This document shows, one piece after another, positions 26,944-37,321 of a DNA stretch of 64,000 nucleotides. Every line of letters starts with the position of its first letter. Within the stretch, counting starts at the first letter, position 1. Source of the DNA: Gallionella sp. (GTDB lineage Bacteria > Pseudomonadota > Gammaproteobacteria > Burkholderiales > Gallionellaceae); assembly GCA_023259035.1 (NCBI GenBank), contig JAHFRA010000007.1, positions 1 to 64,000 of the forward strand, written 5' to 3'. The position numbers were made by a program, and so were the translations under genes. The notes beneath the pieces are model-generated. The model was not told the DNA's origin and did not search any database. It was given only the letters and a program-made list of their open reading frames with translations.

Positions 26944-29900
26944 TTACCCGTAAATCACTTTCACGTTTTCCGGCTGTAACGCCTCGCGCAAGCCATGCAG
27001 CAAGTCGTCGTGCAACGTCACTTGCCATTCCTCGCCCAAGCGCAGTTGACAGCTCGCATTGTGATTGCAGTAGTGAATTGTCACCGGGCATTTGCCGTCG
27101 TGATAGGGCATAAACAGCTTTTTCAATTGTGCGACGCTGATCTTGCCGTCGCAGCACAACACCAATTGCTGGGCGAAGTTTGAGCGCGCCGATGCAAAAT
27201 CGAACAGCTCTTCGCCGCTCACGCGCACATTGCCGGAGTACTCGTCCAGGCTGGCTTTGCCGCGCACCACCAGCAATTCATCCTCGCGTATCCACAGACG
27301 ATTGGCCTCATAAATTTCATTGAATACCGTCAACTCCGTCTGCGCGCTGCCGTCGTCCAGAGCAACAATCGCCATGCGCCCGCGCCGCGTTTGCTGGATG
27401 CGCAGACCCGCCACGATACCCGCCAACACTACTGGCGTACCGCGCCGCGAGCCTGTTGTAGAGCCGTTACCATTTGGCGCGCCGACGAATTGCGGCGTGA
27501 GATCGCTCAACCTCACCTTGATGAAATTGGCCAATTCCGCTTCATATTCCTGATAGGGGTGCCCGCCCAGGTAAAAACCCAGGCTGGTTTTCTCGTGGGC
27601 AAGCTGCTCGCGCAATCGCCAGCGCTGCACATCGGCATATTTAGTAGTCAGCGCAACATCCGCTTCGTCATTGCCGAACAAACTGTTCTGATTGGCCGCG
27701 CGCGCCTGCTGGTCGGCACTCGCCAGCGCTGCATCCAGTGTCGCCATCAGGCAGGCGCGATGAGCCTGTCCCGAGCCTCCTGAGGAAGAGCTAACACTGT
27801 CGAACGCTCCGGCCTTAATGAGCGCTTCAATGGTGCGCCGATTGACGATGCGCTTGTCCACGCGGCGGCAGAAATCGAACAGATCCTTGAAAGCGCCGCT
27901 TTCGCGCGCTTTGACGATGTTGCCGATGGCCGCTTCACCGGTGCCCTTGATGGCGCCCAGCCCGTAAGCGATGGTTTTTTCATCAACCGGAGAGAACGCA
28001 TAACCCGAGCTGTTCACGTCCGGCAGCAACACCCGCAAGCCTTGCTGTAGCGCATCCGCATAAAAGACGCGCACCTTGTCGGTGTTGTCCAGATCGCCCG
28101 ACAGCGTCGCCGCCATGAAAGCGGCCGGATAGTGCGCCTTGAGGTAGGCGGTCTGATAGGCGATCAGCGCGTAAGCCGCCGAGTGCGATTTGTTGAAGCC
28201 GTAACCGGCAAACTTCTCCATCAGATCGAACAGCTGCGTGGCGAGATTCTTGTCGATAGCGCGCGCCACCGCGCCGCTGACAAAAATATCGCGCTGCTCG
28301 GCCATTTCTTCGGCCTTCTTTTTGCCCATCGCGCGACGCAGCATATCCGCGCCGCCCAGCGTGTAGCCGCCGATAATCTGCGCGATTTGCATCACCTGTT
28401 CCTGATACACGATCACGCCGTAAGTCGGCTTGAGCGAGACTTCCAGTTCCGGGTGGAAATAATCCGCCTTGGCGCGACCGTGCTTGCGGTTGATGAAGTC
28501 TTCCACCATGCCCGATTCCAGCGGGCCGGGGCGGAACAGCGCAACCAGCGCGACGACGTCTTCAAAGGTGTCGGGTTGCAGCCGTTTGATCAGATCCTTC
28601 ATGCCGCGCGATTCCAGCTGGAACACGGCGGTGGTATTGCACGCCTTGAGCAGCTCGTACGTTGCGCGGTCATCCAGCGGCAGCGTTTCCAGCACGAACG
28701 GCGCAACGCCTCCGGCACCTGCAAGGAGTACGCCGGTGGGTGCCCCGCTGCTGCGCAGCGACCCTTCCGCAGCCAGCCGCGCGACATGGCGCATCGCCCA
28801 ATCGAGAATGGTCAGCGTGCGCAAGCCGAGAAAGTCGAACTTCACCAGGCCGATGGCCTCGACATCGTCCTTGTCGAACTGGCTGACCACGCTGGTGCTG
28901 CTGTCGGCGCAATACAGCGGGCAGAAATCGGTGAGTTTTCCGGGCGCGATCAATACGCCGCCGGCGTGCATCCCGACGTTGCGCGTCAAATCTTCGAGCC
29001 GCCCGGCCAGCTCCAGCAGTTCCGGCACGCCTTCTTCGCGCTCGGCGATGGCGTTGATTTCCGGTTCCATTTCGCGCGCCTTCTGCAGCGATACCGGCTT
29101 CACACCCTCCAGCGGAATCGCTTTGGACAGGCTGTCGCACAGCCCGTACGGGAAATCCATCACCCGCCCGACGTCGCGGATTACCGCTTTGGACGCCATC
29201 GTGCCGAACGTCGCGATCTGCGATACGCACTGCGCGCCGTACTTGTTTTTCACATACTCGATGACCAGCTCGCGCCCGTCCTGGCAGAAATCCACGTCGA
29301 AGTCGGGCATCGACACGCGTTCCGGGTTGAGGAAGCGCTCGAACAGCAACTCGTAGCGCAACGGGTCGAGATCGGTGATGCCGAGGCTGTATGCCACCAG
29401 CGAGCCCGCGCCGGAACCGCGGCCCGGCCCGACCGGCACGCCATTGGGGAATTCATCGGAGCGGTAGGCCTTGGCCCAGCGGATGAAGTCCGCGACGATC
29501 AAAAAGTAGCCGGGGAAGCCCATCTTGATGATGGTGTCGGCCTCAAACACAAGGCGTTCTTGATACTCCGGCAGTTTGGCGGCACGCTCAGCCGCGTCGG
29601 GATAGAGCAACGTCATGCGCTGCTGCAAACCGTATGCCGCCTGCTCGCGCAAATAGTCGTCCAGCCCTTGCCCGCCCGGCGTCGGGAAATCCGGCAGGCG
29701 CGGCTTGCCTAAAACGAGAGACAGGTTGCAGCGGCGCGCGATCTCCACGCTGTTCTGCAACGCCTCCGGCAGGTCGGCGAACAGCTCCGCCATCTCGGCC
29801 TGCGTCTTGAAATACTGTTGCGCGGTGAAATTTTTGGCGCGGCGCTTATCGTTGAGCACATAACCTTCGGCGATGCACACGCGCACCTCGTGCGCTTTGA

Positions 29901-30528
29901 AATCGTCGGCGGCGAGGAACTGCACCGGATGGGTGGCGACTACCGGCAGGCCGAGTTTGGCGGCAAGCTGCGCCGCAGCCTGGAGGTAGTGCTCCTCGTC
30001 GGCGAATCCGGCGCGTTGCACTTCGAGGTAATAACGGTTGTTGAACAGCCCCGCCCATTCCTGCGCGAACTGTTTGGCCTGCTTCGCGTTGCCGGACAGC
30101 AGCGCGCTGCCGACATCGCCGAGATGCGCGCCGGACAGCGCGATCAGCCCGTTCGTGCCTTCGTGGAACCATTCGCGGCGCACCTCGGCGCGGCCGCGAT
30201 GCTGGTTCTCCAGATAGGCGCGCGATAACAGGCGGCACAGCAGCAGATACCCATCGCGCGACTGGCACAGCAACAGCAGGCGATGCGGCCGGTCGCGGTC
30301 GGCATCGTTGCTGATGAACACATCGCAGCCGACGATCGGCTTGAGGCCTTTGCCGCGCGCGCTTTGGTAGAACTTCACCAGCCCAAAGAAATTATTCAGG
30401 TCAGTCAATGCCAGCGCCGGCATCGCATCGCGTTGCGCGGCGGCGACCGCTTCATCCACGCGCACCATGCCATCCGAAATGGAATATTCGCTGTGCAGCC
30501 GGAGATGGACGAAGGATGGTTGCGGCAT
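26944..30528 (-). CDS. dnaE: DNA polymerase III alpha subunit
   Basis: Replicative polymerase, 1194 residues, slightly longer than the usual 1160. The N-terminal PHP domain begins FVHLRLHSEYSISDGMVRVD. The palm carries the catalytic aspartates in VSMPDFDVDFCQDGRELVIE, preceded by GPGRGSGAGSLVAYSLGITD. The C-terminal OB-fold and tau-binding region follows. Extra Gly/Ser/Ala-rich segments appear at LRSSGAPTGVLLAGAGG (coded near 28710-28770), VSSSSGGSGQ (near 27770-27800) and NGNGSTTGSRRG (near 27440-27480), which explain the extra length. It is a single gene, divergent from the MFS transporter. Confidence 0.97.
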   Translation of the reverse strand: MPQPSFVHLRLHSEYSISDGMVRVDEAVAAAQRDAMPALALTDLNNFFGLVKFYQSARGKGLKPIVGCDVFISNDADRDRPHRLLLLCQSRDGYLLLCRLLSRAYLENQHRGRAEVRREWFHEGTNGLIALSGAHLGDVGSALLSGNAKQAKQFAQEWAGLFNNRYYLEVQRAGFADEEHYLQAAAQLAAKLGLPVVATHPVQFLAADDFKAHEVRVCIAEGYVLNDKRRAKNFTAQQYFKTQAEMAELFADLPEALQNSVEIARRCNLSLVLGKPRLPDFPTPGGQGLDDYLREQAAYGLQQRMTLLYPDAAERAAKLPEYQERLVFEADTIIKMGFPGYFLIVADFIRWAKAYRSDEFPNGVPVGPGRGSGAGSLVAYSLGITDLDPLRYELLFERFLNPERVSMPDFDVDFCQDGRELVIEYVKNKYGAQCVSQIATFGTMASKAVIRDVGRVMDFPYGLCDSLSKAIPLEGVKPVSLQKAREMEPEINAIAEREEGVPELLELAGRLEDLTRNVGMHAGGVLIAPGKLTDFCPLYCADSSTSVVSQFDKDDVEAIGLVKFDFLGLRTLTILDWAMRHVARLAAEGSLRSSGAPTGVLLAGAGGVAPFVLETLPLDDRATYELLKACNTTAVFQLESRGMKDLIKRLQPDTFEDVVALVALFRPGPLESGMVEDFINRKHGRAKADYFHPELEVSLKPTYGVIVYQEQVMQIAQIIGGYTLGGADMLRRAMGKKKAEEMAEQRDIFVSGAVARAIDKNLATQLFDLMEKFAGYGFNKSHSAAYALIAYQTAYLKAHYPAAFMAATLSGDLDNTDKVRVFYADALQQGLRVLLPDVNSSGYAFSPVDEKTIAYGLGAIKGTGEAAIGNIVKARESGAFKDLFDFCRRVDKRIVNRRTIEALIKAGAFDSVSSSSGGSGQAHRACLMATLDAALASADQQARAANQNSLFGNDEADVALTTKYADVQRWRLREQLAHEKTSLGFYLGGHPYQEYEAELANFIKVRLSDLTPQFVGAPNGNGSTTGSRRGTPVVLAGIVAGLRIQQTRRGRMAIVALDDGSAQTELTVFNEIYEANRLWIREDELLVVRGKASLDEYSGNVRVSGEELFDFASARSNFAQQLVLCCDGKISVAQLKKLFMPYHDGKCPVTIHYCNHNASCQLRLGEEWQVTLHDDLLHGLREALQPENVKVIYG

Positions 30529-30685
30529 GATGTAACGATAAAAACTTGAGCGGCGATTTTAACACCGTCGGCAACACGAAAGGGGGTAAGCAGGCATTTC
30601 GCCGCAAGGCGAAAGCTCGCAAAATTTCTTATCGGCTATTCAAAACGTTAGAATCCAACTTCCAACTTTGCTGCCCCAATTTTAC

Positions 30686-31921
30686 GTGCACACACCTCTC
30701 ACCCCGCAACGCGAAAAATATCTGCTGTTTACCCTTGCGGGCATCCAGTTCAGCCACATCCTCGACTTCATGATCATGATGCCGCTCGGGCCGATTCTGA
30801 TGAGCGCGTTCGGCATCGGCACGCACGAGTTCGGCTTGCTGGTCGCGTCTTACAGCTTCAGCGCGGCCTTGTCCGGCCTGTTCGCCGCAACGTTTGTGGA
30901 TCGCTTCGAGCGCAAACGCTTGTTGCTGGGCGTATTCGCGCTATTCGGCTTGGCGACGCTGGCGTGCGGGCTGGCCCCCGGCTATGCCACGCTGCTGATC
31001 GCGCGCGGCTTGGCCGGCGCGTTTGGCGGCGTGATGGGCGCGCTGGTGCAGACCATCGTCGGCGATGTGATCCCGTTTGCGCGGCGCGCCCGTGCCAGCG
31101 GTGTGGTGTCGATGGCATTTTCGTTGTCCACGGTGGCCGGCGTGCCGCTGTCACTGTGGCTGGCCCATTATTTCCAGTGGCGCGCACCGTTCATTTTCAT
31201 TGCCGTGCTGGTCGTGCTGTTCATCCTGATTGGCGCGCGGGTTCTGCCGGAGATGCGCCATCACATCAGCGCGGAGAAGCAACAGCACCCATTCGTCGCG
31301 ATGTTCGCCGTGTTGCGCGACGCCAACCACTTGCGCGCCCTGCTGTTCTCCGCGCTGCTCATTTTTTCCGGCTTCACGGTGATTCCCTACATCACCATTT
31401 ATGCGGTGGGCAACGTCGGCATCGCGCAGCATGACATCCCGTACATTTATCTGCTCGGCGGTGCGGCGACACTGATTAGCGCGCGACGCATCGGCCAATG
31501 GGCCGACCTGCGCGGCAAGATCAAAATCTACCGCCTGGTCGCCAGCGCCGCGCTGCTGCCGCTGCTGGTGGTGACGCACATCGGTGCCGTGCCGCTATGG
31601 TTGTGGCTGATCTGCACCACGACATTTTTCATATTGGTGTCGGGGCGCATGATCCCGGCGATGGCGATCATCACTTCGGCGGCACAACCCAGGCTGCGCG
31701 GTACCTTCATGTCGCTCAATGCCACCATGCAGGCATTCGCGATGGGGCTGGCGACCACGCTGGCGGGTTTCATCATCACCCAGGATGCCAGCGGCAAGAT
31801 CGTCGATTACGGCACGGTGGGCTATGTGGCGATGGCAGGAAACGCGCTGGCGATCTGGTTCGTCGCGCGCATCGCGATGCATGACCAGCACGCCGTGGAG
31901 TTGGATGTTACGCCGAAGTAA
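30686..31921 (+). CDS. MFS transporter
   Basis: A 12-helix major facilitator of about 411 residues. Helix 1 is YLLFTLAGIQFSHILDFMIM, and the loop 2-3 signature appears as DRFERKRLLLGVFALFG. Other conserved parts are LIARGLAGAFGGVMGALVQT and LRGTFMSLNATMQAFAMGLA. The family resembles DHA1-type drug or sugar efflux proteins; substrate unknown. There is no ATG near the N-terminus: GTG 30686 gives MHTPLTPQREKYL, which fits the expected start, while TTG 30668 would add six residues. No clear ribosome-binding site for either. Monocistronic, divergent from dnaE. Confidence 0.88.
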   Translation: MHTPLTPQREKYLLFTLAGIQFSHILDFMIMMPLGPILMSAFGIGTHEFGLLVASYSFSAALSGLFAATFVDRFERKRLLLGVFALFGLATLACGLAPGYATLLIARGLAGAFGGVMGALVQTIVGDVIPFARRARASGVVSMAFSLSTVAGVPLSLWLAHYFQWRAPFIFIAVLVVLFILIGARVLPEMRHHISAEKQQHPFVAMFAVLRDANHLRALLFSALLIFSGFTVIPYITIYAVGNVGIAQHDIPYIYLLGGAATLISARRIGQWADLRGKIKIYRLVASAALLPLLVVTHIGAVPLWLWLICTTTFFILVSGRMIPAMAIITSAAQPRLRGTFMSLNATMQAFAMGLATTLAGFIITQDASGKIVDYGTVGYVAMAGNALAIWFVARIAMHDQHAVELDVTPK

Positions 31922-32039
31922 CCCCACCTTTACGTTGAACCAACCAGTTTCCGGTTAGAGAAAGAGGGTAATTCTGTGCCGCGTTAAAACTGTGCGGTGT
32001 TAAAATCGCGCTCCAAAATTTCCCAAGATTGAGTTTTAC

Positions 32040-33638
32040 ATGCTTTCCACCGCAAACATCACCATGCAATTCGGGGCGAAGCCCCTGTTCGAAAACGTTT
32101 CCGTGAAATTCGGCGACGGCAACCGCTACGGCCTGATCGGCGCAAACGGCTGCGGCAAATCCACCTTCATGAAGATTCTCGGCGGCGACCTGGAGCCGTC
32201 TTCCGGCAATGTGATGCTGGACAAGGACGAGCGGCTCGGCAAGCTGCGCCAGGACCAGTTCGCTTTTGAGGAGATGCGCGTGCTGGATGTGGTGATGATG
32301 GGGCATGCCGAGATGTGGGCGGCGATGTCGGAGCGCGATGCGATTTACGCCAATCCGGATGCGTCCGAAGAAGAATACATGCGCGCCGCCGATCTGGAAG
32401 CGGAATTTGCCGAATACGACGGTTATACCGCCGAGCCGCGCGCCGGGGAATTGCTGCTCGGGGTGGGGATTCCGATCGAGTTGCACCAGGGGCCGATGAG
32501 TGCGGTCGCGCCCGGTTTCAAGCTGCGCGTGCTGCTGGCGCAGGCGCTGTTCTCCAACCCGGACATCCTGCTGCTCGACGAGCCGACCAACAACCTCGAC
32601 ATCAACACGATACGCTGGCTGGAAAATATCCTCAACGCGCGCAACAGCACGATGGTGATCATCTCGCATGACCGCCACTTCCTGAACAGCGTATGCACCC
32701 ACATGTCGGATCTGGACTACGGCAAGATCACCACTTACCCCGGCACTTACGACGAATACATGCTGGCCGCCACGCAGGCGCGCGAACAGCAATCGTCGGA
32801 CAACGCCAAGGCAAAAGAGAAAGTCGCCGAACTGAAAGCCTTCGTGGCGCGCTTCTCGGCGAACGCGTCCAAGGCCAAGCAGGCCACTTCGCGCGCGCGC
32901 CAGATCGACAAGATCAAGATCGAGGACATCAAGCCGTCCAGCCGCCAGTATCCGTTCATCCGCTTTGAATATGACGAGCGCGACAAGCTGCATCGCGTCG
33001 CGGTGGAGGTGCAGCATGTGGCGAAGGGCTTTGACCGGGTGCTGTTTTCCAATGTGAACTTCCGCATCGATGCGGGCGAAAAAATCGCCATTATCGGCCC
33101 GAACGGTATCGGCAAAACCACGCTGCTGCGCTGTCTGGCGGGAGATCTGCAACCCGACACCGGCACCATCAAGTGGACAGACAAAGCCAAGATCGGCTAC
33201 TACGCGCAGGATCACACTGCCGATTTTGCCAAAGACGAAAACATGACCGACTGGATGGCCTATTGGCGCGGCCCGCATGATGACGATCAGACCGTGCGCG
33301 CCACGCTGGGACGCTTGCTGTTTTCCGGCGACGATGCCAAAAAACGGGTGAAGGTGTTGTCCGGCGGCGAGAAGGGACGCATGTTATTCGGCAAGCTGAT
33401 GCTGCAAAAGAATAATGTGCTGCTGATGGATGAACCGACCAACCACATGGACATGGAGTCCATCGAGTCGCTCAACACCGCGCTGGATCAGTACAAAGGC
33501 ACGCTGGTGTTTGTCAGCCATGATCGGGAATTCGTGTCGTCGCTGGCGACCCGCATCATCGAAATCACCGCCAAGGGCATATCCGATTACCATGGCAACT
33601 ATGAAGAGTATTTGCGCGACCAGGGGATGGCGCTGTAA
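32040..33638 (+). CDS. ybiT: ABC-F family ATPase YbiT
   Basis: A soluble ABC-F protein with two ATPase domains and no membrane part; members act on the ribosome. The 532 residues closely follow the E. coli YbiT plan from the start ([20 protein letters not shown]). Walker A motifs are GANGCGKST (about 38) and GPNGIGKTT (about 357). Walker B motifs are [13 protein letters not shown] and [13 protein letters not shown], with the inter-domain linker [24 protein letters not shown]-containing sequence precedes the ATG. A hairpin with a T-run at 33683-33708 would end the transcript. Confidence 0.95.
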   Translation: MLSTANITMQFGAKPLFENVSVKFGDGNRYGLIGANGCGKSTFMKILGGDLEPSSGNVMLDKDERLGKLRQDQFAFEEMRVLDVVMMGHAEMWAAMSERDAIYANPDASEEEYMRAADLEAEFAEYDGYTAEPRAGELLLGVGIPIELHQGPMSAVAPGFKLRVLLAQALFSNPDILLLDEPTNNLDINTIRWLENILNARNSTMVIISHDRHFLNSVCTHMSDLDYGKITTYPGTYDEYMLAATQAREQQSSDNAKAKEKVAELKAFVARFSANASKAKQATSRARQIDKIKIEDIKPSSRQYPFIRFEYDERDKLHRVAVEVQHVAKGFDRVLFSNVNFRIDAGEKIAIIGPNGIGKTTLLRCLAGDLQPDTGTIKWTDKAKIGYYAQDHTADFAKDENMTDWMAYWRGPHDDDQTVRATLGRLLFSGDDAKKRVKVLSGGEKGRMLFGKLMLQKNNVLLMDEPTNHMDMESIESLNTALDQYKGTLVFVSHDREFVSSLATRIIEITAKGISDYHGNYEEYLRDQGMAL

Positions 33639-33682
33639 AAACCTGCAGAGTCGGCCAATAAATAGTGTGCCTTTGCTCCGAG

Positions 33683-33708
33683 CTCTCCGATAAATTCAGG
33701 AGAGTTTT
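33683..33708 (+). terminator. Intrinsic terminator after ybiT
   Basis: CTCTCC (33683-33688) and GGAGAG (33699-33704) form a 6-bp stem with a 10-base loop followed by TTTT. It is 45 bases after the ybiT stop. Confidence 0.55.
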
Positions 33709-33799
33709 GTCGGATGTGTATGTGGTCCGGCATGCTCTGATAGAACAACCAGGTTTTGACTAAGCACGATAACCCCGTGCTAAATCACTACCTACCCGC

Positions 33800-33822
33800 G
33801 CTGGAGTCGAAATAGCTCCAGC
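33800..33822 (-). repeat. REP-like hairpin after sulP
   Basis: GCTGGAG (33800-33806) pairs with CTCCAGC (33816-33822). On the minus strand it directly follows the sulP stop and has the GTAGGCTGGAGC...GCTCCAGC look of a dispersed palindrome. It may stabilise or terminate the soe-sulP transcript. Confidence 0.45.
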
Positions 33823-35556
33823 CTACACATTTTCGGAACTTGATTCCGTTTCCAGACGTTTATTAATATCTTTCAACGTGTCCCGTTCGGTCAGAAAAAT
33901 ATTTTTTTGTTGGATGTCATTTTGCAGCCCGGTGCGCTGCATGACTTCAAGCACGGGTAATTTGATGTTGTAAAAAACCAGTGTAATTTCACTCCCGTTC
34001 AGCCGTGTAACAAGGTTGCGAAGCATTTCCACACCCGATGCATCAAGTCCGTTGATGCCCCGCGCATCCACCAAAACATAGCTGAGATCGGGGTCGTTAC
34101 TGATCAGGTAGAGGATATATTCCTCAAAATAGCTCACGTTCGCAAAATAAAGCCGTCCATCAAAACGGATCGCTGCCACTTTGGAATGAAATCGCGGCAG
34201 GCTGAATCTGCCCGCGTTTTGCAGCTCACCGTGTTCGTCCAGGCCCAACAATACAATACGCGGCTTCATGGTGCGAACCAGAAACAATGCAATCGAAAAA
34301 ACAATCCCGATCAGCATCCCGTACTGAATGTTCGGCGCAAACAGCAGGGTGGCAACAAAGGTCGTTGCAGCCGCAATACCGTCCTGCCGGCTCGCGCTCC
34401 ATGCCTCGCGGAAAACCTTAAAGTTGAGCAGGGAAATCACCGCCAGAATGATCACGGCGGCAAGCGTCGGTTTGGGCAGATGATGCAACAAAGGGGTCAG
34501 CACCAGCAACGTGAGCAACACCGCCAGGGCGGTGAAGATTGAAGACAGCCCGGTCCTTGCGCCAGCGGCAAGATTCAGTGCCGAGCGTGAAAACGAGCCG
34601 CTAACCGGCATGGTGTGATTAAATGATGCGGCGATTTTTGCCAACCCTTGGCCGACCAGTTCCTGATTTTCATCCCACGCTGTACGGGTCTTGATAGCGA
34701 TGATTTTGCAACTTGACATGGCTTCCATGAAACTTACCAGCGCGATCACAAATGCCATGGGGAGCAGTTCCACGCTTGTTTTCCAATCCAGCGCCGGCAA
34801 GCTGAAGCCGGGCAGGCCCTGCGGTACTACGCCGACAATCCTGCCCTTCATAGCCTCGAAGCCAATCAGGTAACTTGTCGTCGTGGCCAGTATCACGGCG
34901 ATCAGTACGCCCGGAAGTTTTGGTGCGAGACGCTTCACCGCCAGCATAACTGCCAAGGAAGACAAACCAAAAATCAGCGAGACCAGATGCATTTGATCCA
35001 TATTGGCGAGGATATGGGCAATATCCATCAGGAAGTGTTCGCTGTTGCGCAACGACAGACCAACTAACGGGGCGAGCTGTGACAGCCCGATGATGATGGC
35101 TGCGGCGTTGATGAACCCCATCAATACCGGATGCGACAGGAAGTTGAGCAGCACCCCCATGCGTGCCAGACCGAGAGCGATCTGCACCACGCCGGAGAGG
35201 AGCGCCATCTGCACTACGATGGTGTAAAACTGTTCAGTCCCCCAGTGAGCAAACGGGATGACGCTTGCAGCCGTCAATAACGAGGTCATTGCCACCGGCC
35301 CGGTGGAAAGCACGCGGGAGGAGCCAAATAACGCGCCGACAAGGGAAGGGACAAGTATCGCATACAAGCCGAAATAGGCCGGGACACCTGCCAGTTGCGC
35401 GTAGGCCAACGATTGTGGGATAGCGACAAGGGCAACCGTGATTCCTGCTGTCAGATCGGCCTTGAGTGTGTCGCGATTGATTTCGCGCCGCCAGGTCAAA
35501 AACGGGAACAGCCTGTTAAGCCAGGCTTTGCGGCTATTATCTGTATCTTTCAACAA
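33823..35556 (-). CDS. SulP family inorganic anion transporter with STAS domain
   Basis: A 577-residue SLC26/SulP carrier. The N-terminal membrane domain begins near LKADLTAGITVALVAIPQSL, which with AYAQLAGVPAYFGLYA is the SulP signature, and has 10-14 helices up to about residue 430. A C-terminal STAS domain follows (about 455-560, LSYVLVDARGINGLDASGVE). The family moves sulfate, bicarbonate and other anions. Its position 52 bases after soeC, on the same strand, suggests a link to sulfite oxidation, for example sulfate export or sulfite exchange (inference). The frame opens with TTG codons (35556, 35553) preceded by AAGGGA; no ATG is nearby. Confidence 0.9.
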   Translation of the reverse strand: MLKDTDNSRKAWLNRLFPFLTWRREINRDTLKADLTAGITVALVAIPQSLAYAQLAGVPAYFGLYAILVPSLVGALFGSSRVLSTGPVAMTSLLTAASVIPFAHWGTEQFYTIVVQMALLSGVVQIALGLARMGVLLNFLSHPVLMGFINAAAIIIGLSQLAPLVGLSLRNSEHFLMDIAHILANMDQMHLVSLIFGLSSLAVMLAVKRLAPKLPGVLIAVILATTTSYLIGFEAMKGRIVGVVPQGLPGFSLPALDWKTSVELLPMAFVIALVSFMEAMSSCKIIAIKTRTAWDENQELVGQGLAKIAASFNHTMPVSGSFSRSALNLAAGARTGLSSIFTALAVLLTLLVLTPLLHHLPKPTLAAVIILAVISLLNFKVFREAWSASRQDGIAAATTFVATLLFAPNIQYGMLIGIVFSIALFLVRTMKPRIVLLGLDEHGELQNAGRFSLPRFHSKVAAIRFDGRLYFANVSYFEEYILYLISNDPDLSYVLVDARGINGLDASGVEMLRNLVTRLNGSEITLVFYNIKLPVLEVMQRTGLQNDIQQKNIFLTERDTLKDINKRLETESSSENV

Positions 35557-35608
35557 AATAAAATTCCCTTTATCCTTTCTCTAAACGTCAACACCGTATT
35601 TCCGAGCA

Positions 35609-36580
35609 TCACGATCTCCATTGATAATAGAGATTCTGCGGGTGTTTTGCTTCGGCAAAAAAGAACCAGCGCTCCGCCAGCAACCCAATGTACTGAAGTA
35701 TAAACGCAACGCCGAGCAGCGCGGGCGTGAACATGCCGAGCGCCAGCAAGACCAGCGGGATCACGAAGGCCAGCAGCAGAAAAGTTGGTTTGATCGCGCG
35801 CAGGAACGTTGCGCTCTTGGCGTGGAAAAACTCGCGCGTGTTGAACGAACCGCCCATTGCGCCCTGCGACATTTGCACGATGTGCGGATGCTTGATGCCG
35901 ATGGCGGTCTGCATCGTCGATTTCGGTTTGAGACGCGCGTTGCGCAGCAGCGAAGCGCTGCGTCCAGCGAACGCCAGCAACGTGATGATGATCGCCCAAC
36001 CGCCGAAAAAGTTGGTCTGCGACGGCGCTACTATGCCAGAGAACACCGCCGCCAGCGTGAAGCCGGATGCGCTGCCGAGCAGGATGTAATTGATGACCGT
36101 CAGCGGGCTGTGCCATTCGCGCAGGAAGCGCAGGCAGGCGTAGATCATCGCGGTGCAGACGAACAGCGCGAACGCCAGTGCTGTAGCGATGCCACCCAGA
36201 ATAAACGTGGCATTGATATTCAGTCCGCCGGGCAGCGTCACCAGCACCGGATCGAGTCCGCTCAAATGTGATGCCCCATACATGAACAATATTCCCATGA
36301 ATGCGGGCAACGCGATGACCTCGCGCGACAACCATGAAGTGCGCCATTGCGCCGCTGAACGCCAGGCGCGCTCGGGACGTCCGAGGTGAAAAAACGAAGC
36401 GACCAATCCGCCCGCCAGAAACAGCAAAGCCAGCGCACTGCCGTAACCGTAGAAGCTATCTGCTTGAGGCGGCAGCAGGCCGAACAACGCATACGATTGG
36501 TGCGTGAACAGCGCGAGGAACAACCCTTGCCCGGTGCCGAGCAAAGTGGTCAGAAAGATGACTGAGAAAGCAGGTTTCAT
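35609..36580 (-). CDS. soeC: Sulfite dehydrogenase membrane anchor SoeC (DmsC/NrfD-like)
   Basis: An integral membrane subunit of about 323 residues with eight predicted helices (for example VIFLTTLLGTGQGLFLALFT, and ASHLSGLDPVLVTLPGGLNI between helices). It belongs to the DmsC anchor group, which passes electrons between the iron-sulfur subunit and quinone. Together with the adjacent molybdoenzyme and ferredoxin-like subunits it fits SoeABC, the cytoplasm-facing sulfite:quinone oxidoreductase of sulfur oxidisers. It starts 9 bases after the soeB stop. The name rests on context (Apr and Sat next door); a DMSO-reductase-like role is the main alternative. Confidence 0.85.
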   Translation of the reverse strand: MKPAFSVIFLTTLLGTGQGLFLALFTHQSYALFGLLPPQADSFYGYGSALALLFLAGGLVASFFHLGRPERAWRSAAQWRTSWLSREVIALPAFMGILFMYGASHLSGLDPVLVTLPGGLNINATFILGGIATALAFALFVCTAMIYACLRFLREWHSPLTVINYILLGSASGFTLAAVFSGIVAPSQTNFFGGWAIIITLLAFAGRSASLLRNARLKPKSTMQTAIGIKHPHIVQMSQGAMGGSFNTREFFHAKSATFLRAIKPTFLLLAFVIPLVLLALGMFTPALLGVAFILQYIGLLAERWFFFAEAKHPQNLYYQWRS

Positions 36581-36589
36581 GGTTTGCGG

Positions 36590-37321
36590 TTACCAGGCAG
36601 AAACATCATCCATCGACGGCTCACCCTTGCCCGGCTTGGGCAATTGACCGTCCACCTTGAGCGGATTATCGGCGCGCTCCAGCTCGTCGTTGTGGATATT
36701 GAGTTTGGTCTTGCGCCGCGGCAAATAATGGTTGGCGGGATGCGTGCCCCACTCCGGCATCAGCGCATAACCGCCGTCCTCGCGGATCGCCTGCGACACC
36801 GCCGATTCCGGGTCATGGATGTCGCCGAACAGACGTGCGCTGGTCGGGCAGGCTTTAACACAGGAAGGCTTGCGGTCGATCTCCGCCAGCGACTGGTCGT
36901 AGATGCGATCCACGCACAGCGTGCATTTTTTCATCACCTTCTGCTTCTCGTCGAACTCGCGCGCGCCGTACGGGCATGCCCATGTGCAGTACTTGCAGCC
37001 GATGCACTTGTCGTAATCCACCAGCACGATGCCGTCTTCTTCGCGCTTGTATGATGCGCCGGTCGGACATACCGGCACGCATGGCGGGTCTTCGCAATGC
37101 AGGCAGGATTTGGGAAAATGCAACGTCTCGCTGTGCGGATAGTGCCCGACTTCGAAAGTCTGCACGCGGTTGAAAAACGTGCCGGTCGGATCGGCCTGGT
37201 AGGGACGTTCGTCGCACAACGGCCCGGCGGAACCGGAGGTGTTCCATTCCTTGCAACTGGTCACGCAGGCATGGCAACCGACGCAGACATTCAGATCGAT
37301 GACCAGAGCGAGTTGGGTCAT
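36590..37321 (-). CDS. soeB: Sulfite dehydrogenase iron-sulfur subunit SoeB
   Basis: A 243-residue ferredoxin-like electron transfer subunit. Four cysteine groups would bind four [4Fe-4S] clusters: CVGCHACVTSCKEWN (N-terminal), CLHCEDPPCVPVCPTGA, CIGCKYCTWACPYGAR and CTLCVDR with CVKACPTSA. No signal peptide is present, in line with a cytoplasm-facing complex. Its ATG overlaps the stop of the DUF559 gene by 4 bases (ATGA), so the endonuclease gene lies between it and soeA in the transcript. Confidence 0.92.
   Translation of the reverse strand: MTQLALVIDLNVCVGCHACVTSCKEWNTSGSAGPLCDERPYQADPTGTFFNRVQTFEVGHYPHSETLHFPKSCLHCEDPPCVPVCPTGASYKREEDGIVLVDYDKCIGCKYCTWACPYGAREFDEKQKVMKKCTLCVDRIYDQSLAEIDRKPSCVKACPTSARLFGDIHDPESAVSQAIREDGGYALMPEWGTHPANHYLPRRKTKLNIHNDELERADNPLKVDGQLPKPGKGEPSMDDVSAW

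Noticed and set aside
28132-29712. 526-codon open frame on the plus strand opposite dnaE
   Set aside because: Shadow of dnaE; the product is compositionally odd (Arg/Ala/Gln-rich) with no domain or ribosome-binding site.
31908-33278. 456-codon open frame on the minus strand opposite ybiT
   Set aside because: Shadow frame; the ybiT frame matches the ABC-F family over its full length.
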